From assembly GCA_017500935.1 (NCBI GenBank), contig JAFVXW010000015.1, forward strand, positions 1 to 64,000: a stretch of 64,000 bases of DNA. Direction: 5' to 3'. Numbering within the stretch: position 1 is the first letter of the stretch; each line of letters begins with the position of its first letter. Both the position numbers and the translations under genes were made by a program. Below are positions 51,501-63,384 of the stretch, one piece after another. The notes under the pieces were generated by a model. It was not told the DNA's origin. It made no database searches and saw only the letters and a program-made list of their open reading frames with translations. The stretch is from Lachnospiraceae bacterium. Lineage in GTDB: Bacteria; Bacillota; Clostridia; Lachnospirales; Lachnospiraceae.

Positions 51501-52139
51501 TTATTCCAGATCCACGCCGCCGGTTTGTCCGATACGGATCAGCACAACTGCCGCTGCGATTGCCAGATACCATAAATAGCTTTGGCCTGCCATTGCCAGA
51601 CCAGCTGTACAGATACAGAAAAATCCAAATCCCACGTCATAAATAGCCCAGAAAATTCCAAGAATCTTATATTCCTTCAGATATCGTCTGGCAGTCAGAA
51701 GGGGCATAATCGCAATAAATAAAAACAATGCACCAAGCCAGATCGGATCAAATCCTGCCTGCAGATACTCTGAAAGCCAATGGAATCCTTCTTCTGTAAA
51801 AGAAAATTCCCCTTCCACAGCAGAAGTCAGAAGCTTTGCCTGCGCGATAAACTGCGGCAGAAGCCATCCGCACATTACCATCAGTACCGTACAGATAAAA
51901 TCCATCATTTTTCTTCCAAAATCAGAAAAACATTTCTGTTTTTTTGTAAAATGCATAATCAGGGAAATGACTGCTGCAATTCCATAAAGAACCATGTAAT
52001 AAAACAGATACTCCGGAAGTTTAGCAGCCTTTTGTTCTGAAAATCCCAAAAGTCCTGTCACAAAGGTATCCGGCCAGGTATTGGTTTTTAAGCCTTCCAC
52101 CAGGGATTTCATACCGTCAACAATCAACGCATAATCCAT
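51501..52139 (-). CDS. Unknown polytopic membrane protein
   Basis: 212 aa, not recognised. About five hydrophobic segments: around 48-65, 85-103, 130-147, 160-180 and 185-205. The N-terminal 45 residues are soluble and weakly amphipathic. GGAGGAACTGGAT precedes ATG 52137-52139. It sits 27 bp after the flavodoxin-like gene and 16 bp before the SGNH hydrolase, so a shared operon and possibly a shared membrane-linked redox or acyl process are plausible, without direct support. Confidence 0.6.
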   Translation of the reverse strand: MDYALIVDGMKSLVEGLKTNTWPDTFVTGLLGFSEQKAAKLPEYLFYYMVLYGIAAVISLIMHFTKKQKCFSDFGRKMMDFICTVLMVMCGWLLPQFIAQAKLLTSAVEGEFSFTEEGFHWLSEYLQAGFDPIWLGALFLFIAIMPLLTARRYLKEYKILGIFWAIYDVGFGFFCICTAGLAMAGQSYLWYLAIAAAVVLIRIGQTGGVDLE

Positions 52140-52166
52140 ATCCAGTTCCTCCTGCGTGCAAATAAT

Positions 52167-53513
52167 TTATTTTTTATCCTGCAGTACTTTTTTATAGGGA
52201 GCAAGCATACCCTCATTCATGGCATTGCCCATCTTGGCTTTTACCTTGGGAGAGGAGATCAGTGCACCGACAAGATACATTTTCAGCATGGTTCCCCAGC
52301 TTTTCTGCGGGAAATCGTACTGTCCGTGGGCTTTGTAGAATTTGTGGTCTGCCTTCATCATACCCTGCATGATCCAGATCAGATCACGGAAAATCTTCAT
52401 GCCGCCCACACCATAGAAGTTCTGGGGCTGTTCATAGCGATTGACAATGGCATATTCCAATTTTGCTGCCATTTTATCGATCTCACCGTCAGGATCGTTT
52501 TCATCTGTTGCCACGCCTGCCAGATAATTGCATCCCACCTGGCTGCGCCCTTCGATAATGGCCTGCAGATTTGCTTCCTGACTGTAATTGCCGGTGATAA
52601 GATAACCAAAGGGCATACCCATGGTAACGGTACGGTGGCCGTTGCAGAACTGTCTGTCGTCATACATTTTAAATTTTGCGCCCATGGAATGGTCTTTGAC
52701 AGAAAATGCATAGACAATGGATTCACCGCTCTGGATCTCATTGCGCAAATATTCATCAAATCCGTCTTTGTAGATACATTTGCCGGTAACTGCACAGTTA
52801 AAGCAGCCCAGACATCCGCCCTGGAAAGGATATTCGCGCAGATTGATCACGCGGGTTTTTCTGGGAAATACCGCACGGAAACGGTCTATCATATTTTGAA
52901 GCTGCTCATTATCAGTTTCACAGTCTGTGACGATCACCACATCACCGGGCTTTTCGCTGATCACTTTATCAGAAGCAGGAATTGTCACCGGATGATGGAT
53001 GGCCGGTGCACAATGATAGGTAAATGCCTCATAAATATCATTTTCTGTGCACCAGGTCACAAATGACATGAAATCCAGGGCATCTTTCTGTCCTTTTTCC
53101 TTTAACAGATCATCCATATCGGCAGAAAGTCCGCGGATGTATTTCATGCCCATATCCTGACAGTTTTCCCGGATATAATTGTGTGCGGTCACATCATAAA
53201 AATGCTTGGAGGTAGTGATCTGTGTGGCAAATTTACCGGATATCTCCACTCTGTTTTCTTTCATCAGTTCGATAAAACGATGCAGCTGACAGGGAGCAAT
53301 AAAGGTATAAACCGGATAGGAAAACAAAAGCATATCCGCCTTATTGATGGCTTCAATGGCAGGAGAGAAGTCTTTTTCCAGAACTTTAATACGCTGACCG
53401 GCATGCAGAATTTCAAAAGTATGCTGCGGAAAATTTTTTTCAAGATAGAGAACTGTCTGTAAAGTAATGCTGTAACTGCCCTTGGGGCTGCCGTTTATCA
53501 CGAGAATATGCAT
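52167..53513 (-). CDS. Double flavodoxin-like NAD(P)H-dependent oxidoreductase
   Basis: 448 aa with two flavodoxin-fold modules. Module 1 (about 1-170) starts HILVINGSPKGSYSIT, an FMN-phosphate loop. Module 2 (about 195-370) starts VVIVTDCETDNEQLQ, with a Cys-rich stretch GCLGCFNCAVTGKC and a possible FMN region KMYDDRQFCNGHR. Single-module NADPH-dependent FMN reductases are about 180-250 aa, so this is a fusion. The Cys motif is common in one branch of that family. The C-terminal ~75 residues are not assigned. AGGAGATTTACC precedes ATG 53511-53513. Role in redox or reduction of an aromatic or quinone substrate is inferred. Confidence 0.78.
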   Translation of the reverse strand: MHILVINGSPKGSYSITLQTVLYLEKNFPQHTFEILHAGQRIKVLEKDFSPAIEAINKADMLLFSYPVYTFIAPCQLHRFIELMKENRVEISGKFATQITTSKHFYDVTAHNYIRENCQDMGMKYIRGLSADMDDLLKEKGQKDALDFMSFVTWCTENDIYEAFTYHCAPAIHHPVTIPASDKVISEKPGDVVIVTDCETDNEQLQNMIDRFRAVFPRKTRVINLREYPFQGGCLGCFNCAVTGKCIYKDGFDEYLRNEIQSGESIVYAFSVKDHSMGAKFKMYDDRQFCNGHRTVTMGMPFGYLITGNYSQEANLQAIIEGRSQVGCNYLAGVATDENDPDGEIDKMAAKLEYAIVNRYEQPQNFYGVGGMKIFRDLIWIMQGMMKADHKFYKAHGQYDFPQKSWGTMLKMYLVGALISSPKVKAKMGNAMNEGMLAPYKKVLQDKK

Positions 53514-53555
53514 GGTAAATCTCCTGGTTCATTTTAATAAATACATACTTATCGT

Positions 53556-53586
53556 ACAGAAAACGCCCACAAATGCGGGCGCTTTC
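53556..53586 (-). terminator. Probable terminator after gyrA
   Basis: On the minus strand CGCCCGCATTTGTGGGCG (53564-53581) then TTTTCTG; a second small GCGCT/AGCGC hairpin lies between it and the stop codon. Weaker than the others. Confidence 0.5.
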
Positions 53587-53607
53587 GTTTCCTGCGCTCA
53601 CAGCGCA

Positions 53608-56157
53608 TTATTTTTCTTCTTCTTCCTTGGGAAGGGTTACTTCTTCTTCGACCTGATCAGCTGCAATTTCTTCCATTGCCTCTTCCACATCTTCAAATTC
53701 TGTATTGCCGTCAGATACCTTTTCACGTACTTTGGCAATCTGTGCTACTGTCACACCGGGATCCAGATTGATCAGTTTGACACCTGATGTGATACGGCCC
53801 AATGTGGAGACATCGTCCATACGGATCTGGATAATGATGCCTTCTGTGGTGATCATCATGATCTCATTTTCATCCGTTACTGCCTTCACACCGATGACAG
53901 TTCCGGTTTTTTCTGTGATCTTATAGCATTTTACACCTTTGCCGCCGCGATACTGCGTGGAGAATTCTTCCATGAAGGTTCTCTTGCCCATACCGTTTTC
54001 AGACACGATCAGCAGGGAATCTCCCTGATGGTCAAGCTGCATGCCCACCACTTCATCATCATCTGTCAGTGTCATACCGATAACACCCATGGAGGTTCTG
54101 CCGGTTGCACGCACATCTGTCTCCTTGAAGCGGATACACATACCTTCTTTTGTCACCAGGAAGATATCATTTTCCTTATTGGTGATCTTAACTTCGATCA
54201 GTTCGTCATCCTCACGTAGATTTATGGCAGCAAGACCGTTTTTGCGGACATTGCTGTATTCCATGACGGAAGTTTTCTTTACGATACCTTTTTTGGTTAC
54301 CATAAACAGATTCTGGTCTTCCTCATAATCCTGAATGGGAATGATGGCAGAAATCTTTTCTTCCGGTGCCAGCTGCAGAAGATTTACAATGGCAATTCCG
54401 CGGGCTGTACGGCTTGCTTCGGGAATTTCATAAGCTTTGAGTCTGTATACACGTCCAAAATTGGTAAAGAACATCACATAATGATGGGTCGTGGTCATCA
54501 AAAGATCAGCAATGAAATCTTCGTCGATAGTAGACATTCCCTTGATGCCTCTGCCGCCGCGGTTCTGGGATTTGAAATTGTCAACGGTCATACGCTTGAT
54601 ATAACCAAGATTAGTCATCGCAATGACGGTATTTCCTCTGGGAACCATATCTTCCATGGAAATATCATCTTCGTCAATGCCGATACGGCTTCTTCTGTCA
54701 TCGCCGAATTTTTCTTTGATGATAAGAAGTTCTTCGCGGATCACGCCAAGAAGCTTTTTGCCGTCTGCCAAAATTGCTTTTAATTCCGCAATACGGACAA
54801 GCAGTTCCTGGTGTTCTGCTTCCAGTTTTTCTCTTTCAAGACCGGTCAGCGCACGCAGACGCATATCAACGATCGCCTGTGCCTGCATTTCGGTCAGGCC
54901 GAATCTTTCGATCAAACGCTCTTTTGCGATTGGTGTATTCTGGCTGGAACGGATGATGGAGATCACCTCATCAATATGATCCTGCGCGATCAGCAGACCC
55001 TGTAAAATATGGTCTCTTTCCTCTGCCTTGTTCAGTTCATACTGGGTTCTTCTTCTTACCACATCTTCCTGATGCAGAATATAATATTTGAGCATATCCA
55101 GAAGATTCAAAACACGGGGCTCATTGTTTACCAGAGCCAGCATGATCACACCGAAGGTGTCCTGCATCTGGGTATGTTTGTAAAGCTGATTTAAAATAAC
55201 ATTGGCATTGGCATCACGTCGAAGCTCAATCACCACGCGGGTACCTTCGCGGTTGGATTCGTCGCGCAGATCGGTAATGCCATCGATCTTTTTATCTTTG
55301 TGCAGTTCCGCGATCTTTTCGATCAGTCTTGCCTTGTTTACCATATAAGGCAGCTCTGTCACAACGATCTGACTCTTGCCGTTTGCAAGTGTCTCAATAT
55401 CAGTGACAGCGCGCACGCGCACCTTGCCGCGGCCGGTACGGTAAGCTTCTTCCGCGCCTCTGGTGCCTAAAATGATGCCGCCGGTAGGAAAGTCAGGCGC
55501 TTTTACGATCTCCATGACTTCCTCGATTCTGGTGTCTCTGTCTTCCAGAATGCGGTTGTCCATAACCTTTACCACCGCATCCACCACTTCACGAAGATTG
55601 TGAGGCGGAATATTGGTAGCCATACCGACTGCGATACCGGAAGTTCCGTTTACCAAAAGATTCGGATAGCGGGAGGGCATTACAACAGGCTCTTTTTCGG
55701 TTTCATCGAAGTTGGGAATGAAATCAACTGTATTTTTATTGATATCCGCAAGGATTTCCATGGAAATTTTTGAAAGTCTTGCTTCTGTATATCGCATTGC
55801 CGCAGGACCGTCACCGTCTTCGGAACCGAAGTTTCCGTGACCGTCAACCAGAGGATAACGGGTATTCCATTCCTGCGCCATATTTACCAGCGCACCATAG
55901 ATGGAGCTGTCACCGTGGGGATGGTATTTACCCATGGTGTCACCGACGATACGCGCACATTTACGGTGCGGCTTATCGGGACCGTTATTTAACTCTATCA
56001 TGGAAAACAGAACTCTTCTTTGTACCGGCTTTAAACCGTCGCGCACATCCGGAAGGGCTCTGGATGCGATTACGCTCATGGCATAGTCGATATAGGAAGT
56101 TTCCATTTTTTTCTTTAAGTCAACTTCTTCTATCCTGTCAAAAATATTTTCTTCCAT
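53608..56157 (-). CDS. gyrA: DNA gyrase subunit A
   Basis: 849 aa, breakage-reunion subunit that with GyrB introduces negative supercoils. Active-site Tyr in AAMRYTEARL; winged-helix motif ASRALPDVRDGLKPVQRR; GyrA box SQNRGGRGIKG followed by six-bladed C-terminal repeats. The quinolone region reads HPHGDSSIYGALVNMAQ: Ser is kept at the position of E. coli Ser83, but the position of Asp87 is Gly. The C-terminal tail is acidic (Glu-rich). Starts 13 bp after gyrB. Confidence 0.98.
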   Translation of the reverse strand: MEENIFDRIEEVDLKKKMETSYIDYAMSVIASRALPDVRDGLKPVQRRVLFSMIELNNGPDKPHRKCARIVGDTMGKYHPHGDSSIYGALVNMAQEWNTRYPLVDGHGNFGSEDGDGPAAMRYTEARLSKISMEILADINKNTVDFIPNFDETEKEPVVMPSRYPNLLVNGTSGIAVGMATNIPPHNLREVVDAVVKVMDNRILEDRDTRIEEVMEIVKAPDFPTGGIILGTRGAEEAYRTGRGKVRVRAVTDIETLANGKSQIVVTELPYMVNKARLIEKIAELHKDKKIDGITDLRDESNREGTRVVIELRRDANANVILNQLYKHTQMQDTFGVIMLALVNNEPRVLNLLDMLKYYILHQEDVVRRRTQYELNKAEERDHILQGLLIAQDHIDEVISIIRSSQNTPIAKERLIERFGLTEMQAQAIVDMRLRALTGLEREKLEAEHQELLVRIAELKAILADGKKLLGVIREELLIIKEKFGDDRRSRIGIDEDDISMEDMVPRGNTVIAMTNLGYIKRMTVDNFKSQNRGGRGIKGMSTIDEDFIADLLMTTTHHYVMFFTNFGRVYRLKAYEIPEASRTARGIAIVNLLQLAPEEKISAIIPIQDYEEDQNLFMVTKKGIVKKTSVMEYSNVRKNGLAAINLREDDELIEVKITNKENDIFLVTKEGMCIRFKETDVRATGRTSMGVIGMTLTDDDEVVGMQLDHQGDSLLIVSENGMGKRTFMEEFSTQYRGGKGVKCYKITEKTGTVIGVKAVTDENEIMMITTEGIIIQIRMDDVSTLGRITSGVKLINLDPGVTVAQIAKVREKVSDGNTEFEDVEEAMEEIAADQVEEEVTLPKEEEEK

Positions 56158-56170
56158 ATTTGCTCCATTC

Positions 56171-59196
<3,026 letters not shown>

Positions 59197-59214
59197 GTTT
59201 CACCTGATAGTTAA

Positions 59215-59421
59215 TTACTGAATCTTTAATGTCTGTCCATTAAAAGTGATCACATCCCCGGGCACGATCTTTTTGCCGCGCTGGGTCTCAACTTCACCGT
59301 TTACTTTTACCAAACCGTCCTGAATGACAAATTTGGCATCTACGCCGCTTTCCACCAGTCCGGCAGCTTTGAGCGCCTGACCAAGTTTGATAAAGTCATC
59401 TTTGATCTTGTATGTCTGCAT
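59215..59421 (-). CDS. yaaA: S4-domain RNA-binding protein YaaA/YbcJ-like
   Basis: 68 aa. A single S4 fold: FIKLGQALKAAGLVESGVDA and VNGEVETQRGKKI, the canonical order of such small proteins between dnaN and recF. Binds RNA, likely rRNA or ribosome. The longer frame begins seven codons upstream, but ATG 59419-59421 follows GGGAGATTTTTT with normal spacing. Confidence 0.92.
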   Translation of the reverse strand: MQTYKIKDDFIKLGQALKAAGLVESGVDAKFVIQDGLVKVNGEVETQRGKKIVPGDVITFNGQTLKIQ

Positions 59422-59491
59422 AAAAAATCTCCCAAATTTCAATCAGGTCTGCACACATGCTGCGCGGACCGTGAGAACGTGATACAAGTGT

Positions 59492-59534
59492 GCAAAAATC
59501 CCATCGCCGCAGGCGATCTGAAATGGATTTTTGC
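59492..59534 (-). promoter_or_regulatory. Long hairpin between dnaN and yaaA
   Basis: GCAAAAATCC (59492-59501) / GGATTTTTGC (59525-59534), 10 bp, enclosing an inner ATCGCC-GCA-GGCGAT. The T-run is inside the arm. Probably an attenuator or RNA-processing site that lowers or separates expression downstream of dnaN. Confidence 0.6.
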
Positions 59535-59548
59535 GGCAACCGTTAATT

Positions 59549-60658
59549 TTAATTAACAGTTGTAAAGTTTACAGGCAGAATCAGGTAAACATAACTGTTG
59601 TCATCATTTCTGATAAAGCAGGGTGCCTTGGGATTTACCAGGTACACAGAAATCTGCTCATCGTCAATGACTCTGAGTGCATCGATCAAAAACTTGGGAT
59701 TAAAACCGATCATCAGATCGCGGCCAAGCTTTTCAATATCGATCTGCTCGTTCATGCTGCCCACGGTGGAATTGATCTTTAATTCCATGGAACCGTCAGT
59801 GATATTGATGATGATGGGCTTTTTGTCGCCTTCTTTTACCAGAAGGGTAGCACGGTCTATACAGCTTAAAAATTCTTTTTTATTGATGATAACCTTGGTT
59901 TCGTAATCGTTGGAAAGCATCTGGTCGATGCGGAAATATTCGCCTTCGATCAGTCTGGAAACAACGGTGGTCTGGTCAAATTCAAATACCACATGCTTGG
60001 GTGTAAAGAACAATGAAACATCCTTGTCTGCATCACCGGAAAGAATTTTGCTGATTTCGTTTAAGGTCTTGCCGGGGATGACAACCTTTTTGGGATTATA
60101 GCTGTTCTTTAAGGCGATCTTGCGGATAGAGATTCTGTGACCGTCAAGGGAAACCACTTTCAGCTCCTCACCGTTAATCTCAAATAATTCACCTGTCATC
60201 AGACGGTTGTTGTCGTTGTCAGCAATGGAAAAAATGGTCTGTCTGATCACTTCCTTTAAGGTGAACTGGGAAACAATGACAGAATCATTTCTTTCAATCT
60301 GGGGAAGATAAGAAAAATCTTCACCGGATTTGCCGATAATATTGAATTTTGCCTTTTCGCAGGTAATGGTAGTCTTTAAATTGCTGTCGGAAGCAACCGT
60401 GATATCGTTGTCGGGCAGCTTTCTGATGATTTCCAGAAAGATTTTTGCATCCAGGGCGATGATGCCTTTTTCGATGATATCACCTTCGATGATGGTTTCA
60501 ATGCCAAGTTCCATATCATTGGCAGTCAGTTTGATCTGACCTTCGGTACAGTCAACCAGAATGCATTCCAGAATGGACATGGTGGTTTTGGAAGGTACCG
60601 CTTTGGATACAACCTGAAGACCAGCCAGAAGGTTTGACTTAGCGCATATAAATTTCAT
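59549..60658 (-). CDS. dnaN: DNA polymerase III beta subunit (sliding clamp)
   Basis: 370 aa, three-domain clamp. Opening MKFICAKSNLLAGLQVVSKA and LECILVDCTEGQIKLTANDM, and the end VYLILPVNF, are typical. ATG 60656-60658 after AAGGAGTCCTTCAC; an upstream start is not supported. Lies downstream of dnaA with an intergenic stretch containing DnaA boxes. Confidence 0.97.
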   Translation of the reverse strand: MKFICAKSNLLAGLQVVSKAVPSKTTMSILECILVDCTEGQIKLTANDMELGIETIIEGDIIEKGIIALDAKIFLEIIRKLPDNDITVASDSNLKTTITCEKAKFNIIGKSGEDFSYLPQIERNDSVIVSQFTLKEVIRQTIFSIADNDNNRLMTGELFEINGEELKVVSLDGHRISIRKIALKNSYNPKKVVIPGKTLNEISKILSGDADKDVSLFFTPKHVVFEFDQTTVVSRLIEGEYFRIDQMLSNDYETKVIINKKEFLSCIDRATLLVKEGDKKPIIINITDGSMELKINSTVGSMNEQIDIEKLGRDLMIGFNPKFLIDALRVIDDEQISVYLVNPKAPCFIRNDDNSYVYLILPVNFTTVN

Positions 60659-60695
60659 GTGAAGGACTCCTTTCTTAAAAAACGGATTCGTCCTG

Positions 60696-60910
60696 TTATC
60701 CACAGTGACGAAAGTAAATTACGGCAGTGGTTTGCAAAGGGTGGGCGGATGCCCGAAGATATAAATATATAAAGTAATCCGTAATCTTTGTAGTAGGGGA
60801 TGTGAATATGTGGATAACCCCTTCAATTATACTATTTATCAGCAAAAATGGGAATGCTTATGTTGTGAAAAACCTATGGATAACATGGGAAAACTCAAAA
60901 GTTATACACA
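60696..60910. other. oriC downstream part with unwinding element (dnaA-dnaN gap)
   Basis: Perfect DnaA boxes TTATCCACA (60696-60704) and TGTGGATAA (60809-60817), a neighbouring TGTGAATAT (60801-60809) and TTATACACA (60902-60910, over the dnaA stop). Next to the pair come GGGG (60796-60799) and TAGTAG (60791-60796), then an AT-rich tract (about 60757-60775). Boxes, G-run, trio, AT tract in that order is the basal unwinding layout known from Bacillus, and the strand melts towards dnaN. Confidence 0.75.
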
Positions 60911-62263
60911 GATCTTTTTCTTGATTGTCTCAATCTTGCTTCTCAGTTCTTCGTTGATTTCTATTTCATCCACAATTTTATTCACACCGTGGATAACTGT
61001 AGTGTGGTCTTTTTTCCCCAGCATTTTACCGATATTGACAAAGGAAGTCGCGGTAAGCTGACGGCATAAGTACATCACAACCTGTCTGGGCTGTACAAAT
61101 TCGGAGTTGCGCTTTTTGGAGGTGATATCGTCTGCGGATACGCCGAAATGCTCAGCAACTACTTCTATAATAAGAGCAGGAGTGATTTCCTTTGGCTTAT
61201 CCGGGTTGATAATGTCTTTTAAAGCGTCTTCTGCCAGGGACAGTGTGATCTCAGACTGATTTTCAATCTTGGATTTGGCGATGATGCGGTTAAAAGCACC
61301 TTCCAGCTCACGGATATTGGACTTGATATTGGTGGCAATATACTGGAAGATCTCATCGTCTATCTTCTTATTGTAATAGTCAGCGTTTTTCTTTAAGATC
61401 GCCATACGTGTTTCGTAGTCGGGAGCCTGGATATCTGCGATCAGACCCCAGTCGAAACGGGAACGGAAGCGCTCTTCCAAAGTTTCCATTTCCTTGGGAG
61501 GTTTATCGGAGGATAGCACAATCTGTTTGCCGGAGGAATGCAGTACATTAAAGGTATGGAAAAATTCTTCCTGTGTACTTTCCTTACCTATAATAAACTG
61601 AACGTCATCGACCATAAGTACATCGACCGTTCTGTATTTTTCACGCAGTTTGGTCATGGCTGTGGCATTACCGCTTCGGATGGATTCGATTACCTCGTTG
61701 GTAAAGGATTCGGAGGTAACATAAAGAACCTTCATCGAAGGATTCTGCTGCAGAATGAAATGTCCGATGGAGTGCATAAGGTGCGTCTTGCCAAGACCGG
61801 GGCCGCCATAGATAAACAGAGGATTGTAGGCTGTTCCGGGGGATTCCGCAACCGCAAGGCAGGCAGAATGCGCAAACTTATTGTTATTGCCGACAACGAA
61901 AGTATCAAACATATACTTTTCGTTCAGATTGGCCTGCTCATAATTGATATTATGTGTGTTGTTGGCAGGAGATTTTAAGTCTGCTTCACTGCTTTTGACA
62001 GCATTATCTTCTATAATAAAGGAAACATCATAATTGTGATCAAACATTTCAGAGATGGTTACCTTAAAATAGGTGCTGTATTTGGAAGAAATATATTTAA
62101 TTGCATGAGACAGCTTGGTGGGGATCAGGATGTAAACAATATTGTCTCTGACTTCAAAAAATTGCAGGGGCTCGATCCAGGTAATATATGAAATATTGGA
62201 AAGATCATATTCTGTATGGATGACCTGCTTGATCGTTTCCCATTGTTCCTCGATTATGTGCAT
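60902..62263 (-). CDS. dnaA: Chromosomal replication initiator DnaA
   Basis: 453 aa. Domain I 1-90 (HIIEEQWETIKQVIHTEYD), linker II, AAA+ domain III with Walker A GGPGLGKTHLM and Walker B VLMVDDVQF, and DNA-binding domain IV with DDITSKKRNSEFVQPRQ and the box-reading KDHTTVIHG. ATG 62261-62263 after GGAGGTAGTT; an earlier ATG four codons upstream is inferior. Initiator for the origin on either side of it. Confidence 0.98.
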   Translation of the reverse strand: MHIIEEQWETIKQVIHTEYDLSNISYITWIEPLQFFEVRDNIVYILIPTKLSHAIKYISSKYSTYFKVTISEMFDHNYDVSFIIEDNAVKSSEADLKSPANNTHNINYEQANLNEKYMFDTFVVGNNNKFAHSACLAVAESPGTAYNPLFIYGGPGLGKTHLMHSIGHFILQQNPSMKVLYVTSESFTNEVIESIRSGNATAMTKLREKYRTVDVLMVDDVQFIIGKESTQEEFFHTFNVLHSSGKQIVLSSDKPPKEMETLEERFRSRFDWGLIADIQAPDYETRMAILKKNADYYNKKIDDEIFQYIATNIKSNIRELEGAFNRIIAKSKIENQSEITLSLAEDALKDIINPDKPKEITPALIIEVVAEHFGVSADDITSKKRNSEFVQPRQVVMYLCRQLTATSFVNIGKMLGKKDHTTVIHGVNKIVDEIEINEELRSKIETIKKKICV

Positions 62264-62298
62264 AACTACCTCCATAAAACGGAAATTTCATCTATTTT

Positions 62299-62327
62299 AT
62301 AATAAACGATATCCACAAAAATGGCAA
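62299..62327 (-). promoter_or_regulatory. dnaA promoter with internal DnaA box
   Basis: Minus strand TTGCCA (62322-62327), 17 bp, TATTAT (62299-62304). ATATCCACA (62309-62317) lies in the spacer, suggesting autorepression by DnaA. Confidence 0.75.
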
Positions 62328-62563
62328 ATACAAAAATTAATACACAGGTTATCCACAATGTATGTGGAAACAGGTATGAAAAACAAGTTATGCACCATAG
62401 TTATCCCATGTTGTGTGGATAAGTGAAATACACATATACACATTGATAAATCAAGGGTTTGGAGGTGGTTTATGTGGAATAAAACTGTTTTTATCCACAA
62501 TATATCCACATTTTGTGGATAATGTTATGTAAATCAAAATGGCTGTGGACAGCAAAATCCACA
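62309..62563. other. oriC upstream part (rpmH-dnaA gap), DnaA-box cluster
   Basis: Perfect boxes: 62349-62357, 62414-62422, 62491-62499 and 62514-62522. Near matches: 62309-62317, 62388-62396, 62502-62510 and 62555-62563. The 530 bp gap is otherwise AT-rich without genes. With the dnaA-dnaN part it forms a bipartite origin. Confidence 0.85.
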
Positions 62564-62690
62564 GGTGTTGACAAGCTATATGTAGTAGTGAGAAGTCGAA
62601 AAATGTCACAAGATATTGTATTGTTCAAAATAACGATTTTTTCGCATTTTTTCCGGTAAAATTATATCTGATAAAATCGCGCAAAACCGC

Positions 62691-62719
62691 TTGACTTCTG
62701 GGTTTTTAGCCGATATAAT
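62691..62719 (+). promoter_or_regulatory. rpmH promoter
   Basis: TTGACT (62691-62696), 17 bp, TATAAT (62714-62719). Start about 62726, leader of 70 nt with small ACCTT/AAGGT hairpin. Confidence 0.8.
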
Positions 62720-62794
62720 AACATAGATATTTTCCGATACGATGAATATCAACCTTGATGATAGATTAAGGTATGAAAGGGAGGTGTATCGTTC

Positions 62795-62929
62795 ATGAAA
62801 ATGACATTTCAGCCTAAAAAGAGACAGCGTTCTAAAGTTCACGGTTTCAGAGCAAGAATGAGCAGTGCTGGTGGTAGAAAAGTATTAGCAGCAAGAAGAG
62901 CTAAAGGTAGAAAAGTTTTATCCGCATAA
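62795..62929 (+). CDS. rpmH: Ribosomal protein L34
   Basis: 44 aa: starts [20 protein letters not shown], ends GRKVLSA; universally conserved large-subunit protein, highly basic. ATG 62795 follows GGGAGGTG at 8 bases. Divergent from dnaA across the origin, as in Bacillus. Its transcript probably continues past the leaky hairpin into rnpA. Confidence 0.97.
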   Translation: MKMTFQPKKRQRSKVHGFRARMSSAGGRKVLAARRAKGRKVLSA

Positions 62930-62942
62930 GCCGCAAAAATTG

Positions 62943-62977
62943 AGGTTGCTGTTGACTCAGACAGCAACCTATTTTTC
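62943..62977 (+). terminator. Terminator or attenuator after rpmH
   Basis: AGGTTGCTGT (62943-62952) / ACAGCAACCT (62961-62970), perfect 10 bp, then ATTTTTC. It lowers read-through into rnpA. Confidence 0.85.
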
Positions 62978-63000
62978 TCTTCTGAAAGGAGATCGCAGGT

Positions 63001-63033
63001 GTGAATTATAAAGCAGCTGCGGAGAGGGAATAA
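63001..63033 (+). CDS. Possible 10-codon leader peptide before rnpA
   Basis: GTG start at 63001 after AAAGGAG (62985-62991) at 9 bases, product MNYKAAAERE, stop at 63031-63033, two bases before the rnpA ATG. No similarity to a known peptide. The strong ribosome site and tight spacing suggest translational coupling to rnpA. It may also be chance. Confidence 0.35.
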   Translation: MNYKAAAERE

Positions 63034-63035
63034 AT

Positions 63036-63383
63036 ATGAGGTTTACGGAGTCTTTAAGAAAAAACCGACAGTTCCAGGAAGTTTATAAGACCGGTAAAAG
63101 CCGGGCCAACAAATATTTAGTAATGTATGTATCGGAGAATCATCAGGAAAAGAACTATCTTGGAATTTCTGTCAGTAAAAAAGTAGGCAACAGCGTAGTC
63201 AGGCATCGTGTGAAACGGCTCGTAAAAGAAAGCTATCGATTACACGAGGATATATTTAATAGTGGTTTAATTATAGTAATCACAGCGCGGGCTTCAAGCG
63301 CATCCATAACTTATCAGGAAATGGAAAGCGCAGTATTACATCTGGGAAAGCTTCATGGGATCACCATGAAGAAATCTGAGTGA
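63036..63383 (+). CDS. rnpA: Ribonuclease P protein component
   Basis: 115 aa. [20 protein letters not shown] and the RNR-type motif [17 protein letters not shown] are diagnostic. Binds the RNase P RNA and helps tRNA 5' maturation. ATG 63036 after GAGAGGGA. Followed with one base gap by yidD. Confidence 0.96.
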   Translation: MRFTESLRKNRQFQEVYKTGKSRANKYLVMYVSENHQEKNYLGISVSKKVGNSVVRHRVKRLVKESYRLHEDIFNSGLIIVITARASSASITYQEMESAVLHLGKLHGITMKKSE

Positions 63384-63384
63384 T

